Assembly: GCF_003248455.1 (NCBI RefSeq) | Contig: NZ_QFNM01000014.1 | Span: 1-64,000 of the forward strand | DNA length: 64,000 nt | Reading direction: 5' to 3' | Origin: Brevundimonas sp. | GTDB taxonomy: Bacteria; Pseudomonadota; Alphaproteobacteria; Caulobacterales; Caulobacteraceae | Shown here: piece after piece, positions 45,578 through 54,503 of the stretch | How positions within the stretch are numbered: the first letter of the stretch is position 1 | Layout: the number at the start of each line of letters is the position of its first letter | Notes under the pieces: model-generated | Seen by the model: the letters and a program-made list of their open reading frames with translations, nothing else | The model's database searches: none | Told to the model about the DNA's origin: nothing | Program-made: the position numbers and the translations under genes

Positions 45578-46777
45578 ATGACCCCGCCCGCAAATCAGGT
45601 CCATGTGATCGGCGCCGGCCCCGCCGGGCTGATGGCCGCCGAACGGCTGGCCCAGGCTGGTCTTCGGGTGGTCGTCCACGAGCGGACGCCGTCGGTCGCA
45701 CGAAAACTCCTGATGGCCGGGCGGGGCGGGCTGAACCTGACCCATTCCGAACCCCTGGAGGCGTTCGTCGGGCGCTACGGCGACGCTCGAACTACCGTGG
45801 CCGGCTGGCTGGACGTCTTTTCGCCCGCCGATCTGGTCGCCTGGGTCCAGGGCTTGGGCCAGCCCGCCTTCGTCGGCTCCAGCGGGCGCGTCTTCCCCAA
45901 GGCGATGAAGGCCTCGCCCCTGCTGCGGGCCTGGCTGGCGCGATTGGAAGGGCTGGGGGTCGAGGTGCGCACCCGCTCGCGCTGGATCGGCTGGCGCGAC
46001 GGGGCGCTGGCGTTCGACACCCCCGACGGCGAGCGGCTGGAAAGGCCGGCCGCCGTGGTCCTGGCCCTGGGCGGCGCCAGCTGGTCGCGTCTCGGATCTG
46101 ACGGCGCCTGGATGGCCTGGCTGGATGCGCCGACGACGCCGTTCCGCCCTGCCAATGCTGGCTTTGACGTCGCCTGGTCGCCCCTGTTCCGCGATCGGTT
46201 CGCCGGCCGGCCGCTGAAGGGAATCGCCGTAACGCACGCCGACCGGACCGTGCGGGGCGAGGCGATGATCGCCCTCTATGGCCTCGAAGGCGGCGCGATC
46301 TACGCCCTGTCGGCGTCTCTTCGCGAGGCGGTGGCGGCGGATGGCAAGGCCGAGATCCGCATCGACCTGAAGCCCGACATGGCGGCCGGGCGGCTGACCG
46401 AACGGCTGTCGAAACCGCGCGGCAAAGCCAGCCTGTCCAATCATCTGCGCAAGGCCGTCGGGCTGGACCCGGCGGCCGTCGCCCTGTTGCATGAGGCCGG
46501 CCCCCTGCCGTCGTCGCCGCGCGCCCTGGCCGAACGGGTCAAGGCCTCGCCGCTGAATCTAACGGGGATGCAAGGCCTGGAGCGGGCCATATCCTCGGCG
46601 GGCGGGGTCCGGCTGGACGGCGTGGACGACCGGCTGATGCTGCGCGGCCGGCCGGGCGTCTTCGTCGCCGGCGAGATGCTGGACTGGGAGGCGCCGACGG
46701 GCGGCTATCTGCTTCAGGCCAGCTTCGCCTCGGGCGTGGTCGCGGCCGCCGGGGTGATCGCCTGGCTCGACAGATAA
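45578..46777 (+). CDS. HI0933-like FAD-dependent flavoprotein (TIGR03862 type)
   Basis: A 399-aa oxidoreductase of unknown reaction. The FAD motif VIGAGPAGLMAAERLAQAG is at residues 8-26, RKLLMAGRGGLNLTHSE is diagnostic for HI0933-like proteins, and the C-terminus has GVFVAGEMLDWEAPTGGYLLQASFASGVVAA. ATG 45578 starts MTPPANQ; the long upstream open frame is antisense of the Gre gene. No partner gene points to a substrate. Confidence 0.87.
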   Translation: MTPPANQVHVIGAGPAGLMAAERLAQAGLRVVVHERTPSVARKLLMAGRGGLNLTHSEPLEAFVGRYGDARTTVAGWLDVFSPADLVAWVQGLGQPAFVGSSGRVFPKAMKASPLLRAWLARLEGLGVEVRTRSRWIGWRDGALAFDTPDGERLERPAAVVLALGGASWSRLGSDGAWMAWLDAPTTPFRPANAGFDVAWSPLFRDRFAGRPLKGIAVTHADRTVRGEAMIALYGLEGGAIYALSASLREAVAADGKAEIRIDLKPDMAAGRLTERLSKPRGKASLSNHLRKAVGLDPAAVALLHEAGPLPSSPRALAERVKASPLNLTGMQGLERAISSAGGVRLDGVDDRLMLRGRPGVFVAGEMLDWEAPTGGYLLQASFASGVVAAAGVIAWLDR

Positions 46778-46821
46778 GGCAGAGGCGGGCAGGGTCGGCC
46801 CATCCCAGCAGGAGTTTTCCG

Positions 46822-48465
46822 ATGCGCCACGCCTATGCCGCCGTTTCCGCCCTGGCCCTGACGACGGCCTGCGCGCCCGCCCTGGCCCAGTCGGCCACCG
46901 TCATCGACCCGGCGCGGATGAACGAGGCGGTGCGGGTGCTGGCGTCGGACGAATTCGAAGGCCGCGCGCCCGCCTCGCCCGGCGAGGAGAAGACGGTCGC
47001 CTGGCTGGTCGAACAGTTCCGCGCGGCGGGCGCCCAGGGCGGCGGACCCGACGGCGCCTTCGTCCAGATCGCCCATCTGTCGCGCACGCGCCAGGACGGT
47101 CCCGCCAGCGTCGCCGCCCATGTGGGCGGCCGCACCATCGCCATGGAACGCGGCCCGGATGTGCTGGTCTCCAGCGATCGGCCCGTGAACCACATCACCG
47201 TGACCGACGCGCCCGTGGTGTTCGTCGGCTATGGGGCGACCGCGCCCGAGCGACAGTGGGACGATTTCAAGGGCGTGGACGTGCGCGGCAAGATCGTCGT
47301 CGTCCTGGTCAACGACCCCGATTTCGAAGCGCCCGAGGGCGATCCCGTCGCGGGGCGGTTCGACGGGCAGGCCATGACCTTCTACGGCCGCTGGACCTAC
47401 AAATTCCAGGAGGCGGCTAGGCGGGGCGCAGCGGGCGTGCTGGTGGTGCACGAGACGAAGGGGGCCGGATACGGCTGGTCGACGCTGCAGAACTCGTCCG
47501 CCGCGCCCAAGTTCGATATCGTACGCGCCAATCCCGACGCCGAACGCGCGCCTTTCCAGGGGTGGATTCAGCAGGCGAAGGCGCAAGAGTTGTTCGCCGC
47601 CGCCGGCCTGGATTTCGCCGCCTTGAAGGCCAGCGCCCGCCGCGCCGACTTCCGCCCCGTCGCCCTGCCCGGCCTGACGATGAGCGTCGATTTCGGCCAG
47701 ATCGCCGACCGGGTCGAAACCAAGAACGTCATCGCCCGCATTCCGGGCGCCGAACGGCCGAACGAGACCGTGATGTACGGCGCCCACTGGGACGGCTACG
47801 GCGTCGGCACGCCGAACGCCCAGGGCGACAATATCTATAACGCCGCCGTGGACAATGCGACCGGCGTCGCTGCCCTGCTTGAGCTGGCCCGCGCCTTCGC
47901 CGAAGGCCCGCGTCCGAAACGGTCGGTCCTCTTCGCTGCCTGGTCGGGCGAAGAGGCGGGCCTCTTGGGCTCGACCTATTACGCCGCCAATCCGGTCTGG
48001 CCGCTGGAGACCACGGTCGCCGACATCAATGTCGACAGTCTGTTGCCGGGGACCGAGATCGATCCGAACGTGGTCGTCATCGGCAAGGGCAAGAATCAGC
48101 TGGACGACGTCCTGGCGCGTCATGCGGCCCAGGCGGGCCGCGCCCTGATCGCCGACCCGGCGCCCCAGGCCGGGGCCTTCTATCGTTCCGACCACTTCCC
48201 CCTGGCCCTGAAGGGCGTGCCCGCCCTGTTCCCGGCGGCGGGCTTCACCGGCGCCAGCGCCGCCAGTCGCGACTATGTGCGGAGCCGCTATCATCAGCCT
48301 ACAGATGAATGGGATGAAACCTGGCGCATGGATGCGGCGGCGGCCGACGTAGCCCTGATCTACGCCGTCGGTCGAGAACTGGCCGACAGCGAACAGTGGC
48401 CGGAATGGAACGCAGGCGCGGAGTTCGGACCGGCGCGGGATGCGTCGAAGACCGCGCGACGCTGA
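46822..48465 (+). CDS. Secreted M28 family metallopeptidase with PA domain
   Basis: A 547-aa exported aminopeptidase-like protein. The leader MRHAYAAVSALALTTACAPALA ends in an ALA cleavage site (a lipobox LTTAC is an alternative). A protease-associated insertion lies about 130-260. Metal ligands are in MYGAHWDGYGVG, AVDNATGVAALLELARA, WSGEEAGLLGS and the histidine of YRSDHFPLA. Probably a periplasmic or outer-membrane peptidase for peptide scavenging. A second M28 gene sits at 55607. Confidence 0.9.
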   Translation: MRHAYAAVSALALTTACAPALAQSATVIDPARMNEAVRVLASDEFEGRAPASPGEEKTVAWLVEQFRAAGAQGGGPDGAFVQIAHLSRTRQDGPASVAAHVGGRTIAMERGPDVLVSSDRPVNHITVTDAPVVFVGYGATAPERQWDDFKGVDVRGKIVVVLVNDPDFEAPEGDPVAGRFDGQAMTFYGRWTYKFQEAARRGAAGVLVVHETKGAGYGWSTLQNSSAAPKFDIVRANPDAERAPFQGWIQQAKAQELFAAAGLDFAALKASARRADFRPVALPGLTMSVDFGQIADRVETKNVIARIPGAERPNETVMYGAHWDGYGVGTPNAQGDNIYNAAVDNATGVAALLELARAFAEGPRPKRSVLFAAWSGEEAGLLGSTYYAANPVWPLETTVADINVDSLLPGTEIDPNVVVIGKGKNQLDDVLARHAAQAGRALIADPAPQAGAFYRSDHFPLALKGVPALFPAAGFTGASAASRDYVRSRYHQPTDEWDETWRMDAAAADVALIYAVGRELADSEQWPEWNAGAEFGPARDASKTARR

Positions 48466-48512
48466 AATCCCAAGGTCGTCGTTCGGGCGTCGAAGGACAA
48501 ACCGGGAGGATC

Positions 48513-50834
48513 TTACAGTTCCAGTTGAAGTTCCGGCGCGGCGGCGGTGGTCGCGGCGCCCAGCGGCAGGTGCAGGATGAAGGCGGCGCCCTTGCCCGGC
48601 TCGCTCTCGACCTCGGCCCAGCCGCCGTGCAGTTCGACCAGCGCCTTGACCAGGGCCAGTCCCACGCCCGGGCCGCCCCGCTCGCGCCGCACGAAGCGGT
48701 CGAAGACGTGGGCCTGCAGATGATAGGGAATGCCGCGCCCGGTGTCGGACACGGTCAGCCGGATTTCGCTCGGCCCGGTTTCGGCCTTCAGCACCACCGC
48801 CCCGCCGTCGGAAACCGCCCGGGCGGCGTTTTCCAGCAGGTGATCCAAGGCCTGACCGATGCGGTGCTGGTCCGCGCGGATCGGCTTCAGATCGTTCGGA
48901 CAGACGATGCCGAGGGTCGCGCCTCGCCCTTCGATCCGTGCGCGGACTTTTTCACCGGCCTCGACCAGCAAACCGCGGACGCGCAGGTCCCCCAGCGACA
49001 GCTCCATTTCGCCGGCGTCGATCTGGGCCATGTCCAGAACGTCGTCGATGGAACGGGCCAGCTGGCTGGCGGCGACGCGGATGGCGCCCGCGTGCTGGCG
49101 GCTGCGCTCGGGCAGCTCGCCCATCGTCTCCAGCAGTTCGGAATAGCCGACAATGGTCGTCAGCGGCGTTCGCAACTCATAGGAGACGCTGCCGACGAAC
49201 TCGCGCTTCAGGGCCTGGCTTTCGGCCAGGGCCTGTTCGCGCTGGACCAGGGCCTGTTCCAGGCCGCGCCGGGCGGTCACGTCGGAAAACGCCACCAGGG
49301 TCGCGCCGTCCGGCAAGGGGCGGGTCTGCCAGGCGGCGACGCGGCCGTCGACCGTGCGCCCCTCGCCCGAAATGGCCACGCGGCTTTCGGGATCGGGGTC
49401 GGCGACGCGCGCCTTCAGCCCCAGCCAAAGAGCGGGATCGGGCAGCACGGCCTTGCACAGTTCGGCCAGGGCGTCGAAATCAGAGGCCGTGGCGATCCGC
49501 TCGGCCGACAGGCTCCAGAAGGTCTCGAACGCCTCGTTGTGCAGCCTCAGCCGTCCGTCCGAGCCGAACACGGCGACCGCGTCGTTCAGCTTGTCCAGGG
49601 TCGCGCGCTGGACCTGGATCTGGGCGTTGAAGCGACTGCGCAGCTTGAGCTCGTCGGTGATGTCCGAGAAGATCAGCAGTATGCCGCCCAGCGGGTGGGG
49701 CTGGCGAACGACGCGCAGGGTCCGACCGTCGGGCAGGGACCAGCTGTCGTCGGGCGAGGCCTCGGACGCGCCGTAGAAGTCCAGCTCGTGCGCCTTCCAA
49801 CCGGCGTAGTCCACCACCTCGGGCAGGCTGCGGCGCTGACGCAGGCGGTCCAGCAATTCGGCGTGGGTCGGGCGTTCGTCCAGCCAGGCCGGGTCGATGT
49901 CGAACAGGGTCTGGAAGGCGGTGTTGTGGAAGGCCAGCCGCTTCTGCGGGCCGAAGATGGCCACGGCGTCGGCTAGATGGTTCAAAGTCTCGTCATGCGC
50001 CTCGACGTGGCGGCGCAGGGTGTCGCGGGTCTCTTCCGCCTCGGTCACGTCGATGGCGAAGGCGGTGACGGCGCCGCCGCCGGCCGGTTCGGCGATGATC
50101 CGCCAGGCGCGTCGGGCGCCGCCGCCGGTGGTCCAGCGGAAACCCTCCTGGCGCACGCCCAGCCGCGCAGCCTCGGCCACCAGGGCGTCGGCGCCGCGAT
50201 CAAACGACAGCCCGCTCTCGATGGCGGCGTCCAGGCTCTCGGCGTTGATGGCGGTCAGCCAGGCGCGGTTGGCCCAGGCCAGCTTGCCCGCGCCGTCCAC
50301 CACCCAGGTCGGGGTCGGCGAGGCGTCGCCGAGCATGGCCAGGCCGCTTTCGGTCGCATCGGCCCCGGTCAGGGTGATGCGCGAGGCCGGCGACAGGCGC
50401 AGCCAGGCCACGCCGCCCGCGACCCGCCCCTCGATCCGCCAGGGTTCGACCGCGTCCAGCGCCGTCAGCCCCTCGAACGCCTGACCCTGATCGACCAAGG
50501 CATCGACAAGGGCGCCGTGGCTTTGTCTCAGGCGGGCCAGGACGGCGGCGCCCACGTCGTCGCCTTCCTCGGCCAGCCGCGCCACCAATTCGGCCGAGCC
50601 GATGGGGGCGCCGGCCGCCCGGCCGTCGGGCGTCAGGGCCAGGCTGACGTCGTCGAAGGCGCGCAGCATGGCGTCGTGGCGGCCCAGGCTGTCCAGGGCC
50701 TCGGTCCGTTCGCGCTCGGCGGCGTCGGCGGCCGCTTTCAGCCGCCCGCGCAGCAGCAGCGCCCAGGCGCTGACGGCCATGGCCAGTCCGGCTGCGCCCG
50801 CGGTGGCGACATAGGCGATGTCGGCCTCGGCCAT
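48513..50834 (-). CDS. divL: Cell-cycle sensor kinase-like protein DivL (tyrosine H-box)
   Basis: A 773-aa membrane-anchored regulator. One N-terminal transmembrane helix (residues 7-28), then four PAS-like regions (about 60-140, 165-265, 285-395, 410-525), a DHp domain and an HATPase domain. The H-box reads SVSYELRTPLTTIVGYSELL with tyrosine at 552 where kinases have histidine, matching the known DivL feature (Y550 in C. crescentus). DivL binds DivK and controls CckA and thus CtrA at the cell pole. ATPase motifs are present (DHLLENAARAVSDGG, DTGRGIP). Lies alone on the minus strand. Confidence 0.93.
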   Translation of the reverse strand: MAEADIAYVATAGAAGLAMAVSAWALLLRGRLKAAADAAERERTEALDSLGRHDAMLRAFDDVSLALTPDGRAAGAPIGSAELVARLAEEGDDVGAAVLARLRQSHGALVDALVDQGQAFEGLTALDAVEPWRIEGRVAGGVAWLRLSPASRITLTGADATESGLAMLGDASPTPTWVVDGAGKLAWANRAWLTAINAESLDAAIESGLSFDRGADALVAEAARLGVRQEGFRWTTGGGARRAWRIIAEPAGGGAVTAFAIDVTEAEETRDTLRRHVEAHDETLNHLADAVAIFGPQKRLAFHNTAFQTLFDIDPAWLDERPTHAELLDRLRQRRSLPEVVDYAGWKAHELDFYGASEASPDDSWSLPDGRTLRVVRQPHPLGGILLIFSDITDELKLRSRFNAQIQVQRATLDKLNDAVAVFGSDGRLRLHNEAFETFWSLSAERIATASDFDALAELCKAVLPDPALWLGLKARVADPDPESRVAISGEGRTVDGRVAAWQTRPLPDGATLVAFSDVTARRGLEQALVQREQALAESQALKREFVGSVSYELRTPLTTIVGYSELLETMGELPERSRQHAGAIRVAASQLARSIDDVLDMAQIDAGEMELSLGDLRVRGLLVEAGEKVRARIEGRGATLGIVCPNDLKPIRADQHRIGQALDHLLENAARAVSDGGAVVLKAETGPSEIRLTVSDTGRGIPYHLQAHVFDRFVRRERGGPGVGLALVKALVELHGGWAEVESEPGKGAAFILHLPLGAATTAAAPELQLEL

Positions 50835-50962
50835 TCGTGTCCCTGGAGAGTTTCAGCCCCGATTCGCCAACCATAACGCCAACCGCGCGAAAATGCGGCA
50901 GTCTCGTGCTCGCGTCATCGCGCCTCGTTGCGAAGCCGGGCGAGGGCGGCGATATCGCAGCG

Positions 50963-51361
50963 ATGACAGACCTGCTCGCCCCCTCGCTCGACGACTTCGC
51001 CCGGCTGGCGCGCGAGGCCTTCGACGCCCTGCCCGCCCCCTTCCGCCAGGCGGCGGGCGAGGTGGTGATCCGCATCGACGACTTCGCCGACGACGCCACC
51101 TTGGCCGAAATGGAGATCGAAGACCCGTTCGAACTGACCGGCCTGTATCACGGGGTGGACATCGGCCGGCGCGACAGCCTGGGCCCGGCGGCCGAGCCCT
51201 CGCGGGTCTTTCTCTATCGCCGCCCGATCTTGGACGAATGGTGCGAGCGGGGCGACGTGGGGATCGGCGAACTGATCGCCCACGTCCTGATCCACGAGAT
51301 CGGCCACCACCTGGGACTGACCGACGACGACATCGACGCCATCGAGGACGAAGCGGACTGA
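50963..51361 (+). CDS. Small zincin-like metallopeptidase (DUF1025 type)
   Basis: A 132-aa protein of the minimal zincin family. The zinc motif is HEIGHHLGLTDDDID near residue 113, and VVIRIDDFADDATLAEMEIEDPFELTGLYHG is the conserved N-terminal block. No signal peptide. ATG 50963 (MTDLLAPSLDDF) is preferred over an upstream ATG at 50837 whose 42-residue addition looks non-coding. It lies divergent from divL. Substrates are unknown. Confidence 0.87.
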   Translation: MTDLLAPSLDDFARLAREAFDALPAPFRQAAGEVVIRIDDFADDATLAEMEIEDPFELTGLYHGVDIGRRDSLGPAAEPSRVFLYRRPILDEWCERGDVGIGELIAHVLIHEIGHHLGLTDDDIDAIEDEAD

Positions 51362-51368
51362 GCGTCGG

Positions 51369-52064
51369 TCAGCGATCCGCCGGATAGGGCGTCGTCACCG
51401 CGCCCGAAATCATGCCCGGAACGGCCTCGCCCAGCCCCAGCAGGATGAACTGGATGGCCAGGGCGCACAGGATCAGGCCCAGCACCCTGACCACGATGGC
51501 CATGCCCACCTCGCCCAGCAAGCGGCTGAGCGAGCCGGTCAGGGCGAAACAGACGAAGGACACGGCGCAGGCGGCGGCAATGGCGACCAGAGAACCGACC
51601 GTTCCGGCATAGCCCAGCTTGGCCGCCTCGCCCGCCTGGATGATGACCGCCGAAATGGCGCCCGGCCCGATCATCAGGGGAATGGCGAAGGGCACGACCA
51701 GCCGCTGGAACCGGCGACGCGCATAGCCGCGCACGTCCTTGGCGTCGGTCAGCGCGTCCTTATCGGCGAACATGGCCAGGAAGTCGCCCCGCGCCATGTC
51801 CAGCCCCAGGAACAGCAGCAGGACGCCCCCCGCGATGCGGAAGGCGGCCAGCGAAATGCCGAAGAACTGCAGCAGCCCCAGGCCCGTGAACAGGAAGAAG
51901 GCTAGGAAGAGGGTGGCGAAGGCGCAGATCAGGGCCGAGACGGAAATCCGCTGGCGCAGCGTCGCCCCGGCCGTGGCGGCGGCGAAGATGGGCAGATTGC
52001 CGATCGGGTCCAGCAGGGCGAACAGGGTCACGAACAGGTTGACACCCAAATCGACTGCGTTCAT
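51369..52064 (-). CDS. MarC family membrane protein
   Basis: A 231-aa protein with six hydrophobic segments and the MarC signatures FVTLFALLDPIGNLPIFAA and PFAIPLMIGPGAISAVI. The family is widespread; the old link to multiple antibiotic resistance was not upheld and the transported compound, if any, is unknown. Convergent with the zincin gene (7 bp apart) and divergent from pyrF. Confidence 0.9.
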   Translation of the reverse strand: MNAVDLGVNLFVTLFALLDPIGNLPIFAAATAGATLRQRISVSALICAFATLFLAFFLFTGLGLLQFFGISLAAFRIAGGVLLLFLGLDMARGDFLAMFADKDALTDAKDVRGYARRRFQRLVVPFAIPLMIGPGAISAVIIQAGEAAKLGYAGTVGSLVAIAAACAVSFVCFALTGSLSRLLGEVGMAIVVRVLGLILCALAIQFILLGLGEAVPGMISGAVTTPYPADR

Positions 52065-52148
52065 CGCCTGCCCTCGCCTTCAATCCATCCACGCCGCTCG
52101 CCGACGCGCCCCTGGCGTTCGGCATAGCCGCTAAGCGCAAGTCCGTCG

Positions 52149-52880
52149 ATGACCCAGCCCCCTGTTGCGACGCCCAATCGCGCGCCCGACGAACGGATCA
52201 TCTGCGCCCTGGACGTGCCGACGCCCGCCGAGGCCGCCGCCCTGGTCGAACGTGTCCAGGACGCGGTCGGTTTCTACAAGATCGGACTCCAGCTGTTCGC
52301 GGCCGGCGGCATGGGCCTGGCGCACGACCTGAAGGCGCAGGGGCGCAAGGTCTTTCTGGACTGGAAGCTGCACGACATCGGCGCGACGGTGGAGAAGGCG
52401 ACGGCCGGCCTGGCCGGGTCCGGTTGCGACCTGCTGACCGTCCACGCCCGCCCCCAGGTGATGGCGGCGGCGCGGCGCGGAGCCGAGGGGTCGAGCCTGA
52501 AGGTGCTGGGAGTCACCGTCCTGACCAGCCTGACGGCCGAGGATCTGGCCGCCGACGACCACAGCCTGCCGCCGGCCGAACTGGTGGAGTTGCGCGTGCG
52601 TCAGGCGCTGGACGCGGGGCTCGACGGCGTCGTCTCCAGCCCGCACGAGGCGGCGCGCGCCCGCGCCCTGGCCGGCGCGGCGGGGCGCGCGGACTTCCTG
52701 GTCGTGACGCCCGGCGTGCGGCCGGTCGGCGCGGCCCTGGACGACCAAGCGCGGGCCGCGACGCCGGCGGCCGCCCTTCAGGCCGGCGCGACCCATCTGG
52801 TGATCGGCCGGCCGATCACGGCGGCGGCCGATCCGCGTGCGGCGGCCCTGGGCATCGCCCAAGACATCGCCCTGATCTGA
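52149..52880 (+). CDS. pyrF: Orotidine 5'-phosphate decarboxylase
   Basis: A 243-aa TIM-barrel enzyme for the last step of UMP synthesis. Active-site residues appear in ICALDVPTPAEAAALVERV, VGFYKIGLQLF and FLDWKLHDIGATVEKA (the catalytic D-x-K-x-x-D set), with VTPGVRP and HLVIGRPITAAADP closing the phosphate site. Length is normal. It stands alone between divergent marC and the convergent repeat-protein gene. Confidence 0.95.
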   Translation: MTQPPVATPNRAPDERIICALDVPTPAEAAALVERVQDAVGFYKIGLQLFAAGGMGLAHDLKAQGRKVFLDWKLHDIGATVEKATAGLAGSGCDLLTVHARPQVMAAARRGAEGSSLKVLGVTVLTSLTAEDLAADDHSLPPAELVELRVRQALDAGLDGVVSSPHEAARARALAGAAGRADFLVVTPGVRPVGAALDDQARAATPAAALQAGATHLVIGRPITAAADPRAAALGIAQDIALI

Positions 52881-52922
52881 CACGGACCAGGGCGACGATT
52901 CAGCCGGGGCTGCGCGGGACGC

Positions 52923-54068
52923 TCAGCCGCGTTCGCCAGGCTCCTGGGCGTAGCCGTGGCGGGGCGGCGCCTGGGGCGCCGGCGCTTCCGACGGCGGCAG
53001 GTCGCCGTAATAGCCCGAGGGCGGCGGCGGGGGCGGAGGAGGCGGCGGGGCCGTGTTCACTTCCGGCGGCGCCACATAGACCTGGGCCGGCGCGACGTTG
53101 ACCGGGGCCGACTGCACATAGACCGGCGACTGATCGACATAGACCGGTCCGCCGACCTCGACCTGGGCGGGGGCGACATTGACCTGGGCCGGGGCGACCT
53201 GCACGCGCTGCGGACCGATGTTGACTGGCGCCGACTGCACATAGACCGGGGCCTGATCGACATAGACGGGCGGGCCGACATCGACCTGGGCCGGGGCCAG
53301 GTTTACCTGCGGCGGAGCCACCTGGACACGTTGCGGCCCGATGTTGACCGGCGGCGCCTGCACATAGATGGCCGGCTGTTCGATATAGGTGGGCGGCCCC
53401 ATCTCGATCTGGGGCGGGGCGATGTTCACCGGCGACGGGGCGACATAGATGCGCTGGGGCGCGACATGGACCGGCGGGGCCTGGAGATAGGCGGGGGCCG
53501 GTTGGACGTAACGCTGCTCATAGCGCTGCTCGTAGCGGACGGGCGGGCGGCAGTCGCAATCGGCGGGACGGCCCTGCTGATACGGACGCCAGCCGATATA
53601 GTCCCGACCGAAGCCGTAGACGGGGTAGCCGACCGGGGCGCTGACCGGCGGACGGCCGATCAGGACAGGCGGGGAAGCGATGAAGCCGCCGCCGTATCCC
53701 CCACCGTAATAGCCGTCCGAATAGCCGCCCGATCCCACATAGGTCGCGCCGCCGCCGACATAGCCGCGCTGGAAGCTGGACGAACTGGAGTAGGAACGGG
53801 CGTTGATGGCGGAATAGCCGGTCGCGCCGGCATAGGCGCCGGCGTTCGCATAGGCGTGCGATCCGCCGTTCACGTTCACATTGACGTTGTGGTTGGCGTT
53901 GTAGTTCCCGCCGCCGTAATGGCCGCCGCCCCCGCAGCCGCCGCCGCAACCACCGGCATGGCCGCCTCCATAGCCGCCGCCGTGACCGCCGGGGCCTCCG
54001 GCCAGAGCGGGCGCCGCCGAGAGCAGCAGGGCCGCCGACGCGGCGGTGATCATCGACTGTATCGTCAC
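52923..54068 (-). CDS. Secreted Gly/Pro/Val-repeat protein of unknown function
   Basis: A 381-aa exported protein. GTG 54068 follows AGAGGAG by 8 bases and begins a signal peptide (MITAASAALLLSAAPALA). After cleavage comes a Gly/His-rich stretch (GGHGGGYGGGHAGGCGGG, four Cys nearby), a Ser/Tyr/Gly region, and from about residue 194 to 338 a tandem 41-residue repeat, about 3.5 copies, built on YVQ.PVNIGPQRVQVAP.QVN.AP.QV and GPPVYVDQ. Then comes a run of 10 prolines. A probable surface or periplasmic structural protein; I do not recognise the family. It ends convergent with pyrF. Confidence 0.8.
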   Translation of the reverse strand: MTIQSMITAASAALLLSAAPALAGGPGGHGGGYGGGHAGGCGGGCGGGGHYGGGNYNANHNVNVNVNGGSHAYANAGAYAGATGYSAINARSYSSSSSFQRGYVGGGATYVGSGGYSDGYYGGGYGGGFIASPPVLIGRPPVSAPVGYPVYGFGRDYIGWRPYQQGRPADCDCRPPVRYEQRYEQRYVQPAPAYLQAPPVHVAPQRIYVAPSPVNIAPPQIEMGPPTYIEQPAIYVQAPPVNIGPQRVQVAPPQVNLAPAQVDVGPPVYVDQAPVYVQSAPVNIGPQRVQVAPAQVNVAPAQVEVGGPVYVDQSPVYVQSAPVNVAPAQVYVAPPEVNTAPPPPPPPPPPSGYYGDLPPSEAPAPQAPPRHGYAQEPGERG

Positions 54069-54151
54069 GGGACAGACTCCTCTGAGTTGTCCCGACACTG
54101 GCAAGACCGGCGCCTGTTTCTTAAGCGACGGTTAACGTCCGAGACGCCGCG

Positions 54152-54409
54152 TCAGAAATCGACGGCGATGCCCTTCTTCTCCCAATCGCCGAACCGGGTC
54201 GGTTCCGGGCCTGTCGGGCCGCCGTGCTCGGGGTCGGCATTCGCCGCCTTGGCCTGGGCGCGCCGATCGGCCGCCTCCTGCAGGGCGCGCCGGGCGATCT
54301 CGCTCAGCGGACGTTCGGGCGTGGCGTGGGGGACATCCGCATTGAAGGGAGGGCTTTCGGCCGCCGTGCGGCGGTCGCCGTCCGGCGCGGGGGTGGGATG
54401 TTCGGTCAC
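54152..54409 (-). CDS. DUF1674 / succinate dehydrogenase assembly factor 4-like protein
   Basis: An 85-aa protein whose C-terminus RFGDWEKKGIAVDF is the SdhAF4/DUF1674 signature, preceded by a charged helix (LSEIARRALQEAADRRAQAKAA). Homologues help insert or protect the flavoprotein subunit of succinate dehydrogenase. GTG 54409 has AGGGAG 7 bases upstream; an open frame to 54556 is rejected because it crosses the htpX start region. sdh genes are not in the window. Confidence 0.83.
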   Translation of the reverse strand: MTEHPTPAPDGDRRTAAESPPFNADVPHATPERPLSEIARRALQEAADRRAQAKAANADPEHGGPTGPEPTRFGDWEKKGIAVDF

Positions 54410-54503
54410 AGGGCGGCTCCCTTGAGGCTTCGTGCGCCTTTCCTCAAATAGACGATCAGACCCGTGACGCCAGACGCTGCGGCCGGATCGGGCAGGAACC
54501 GCG

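Noticed and set aside
46714..48294. 526-codon minus-strand open frame opposite the M28 peptidase
   Set aside because: The + strand carries a signal peptide and intact metal ligands; the minus frame has no family features.
48396..49976. 526-codon + strand open frame opposite divL
   Set aside because: It is antisense to well-supported divL domains, shows no recognisable motif, and has Arg/Gln/Gly-rich shadow composition.
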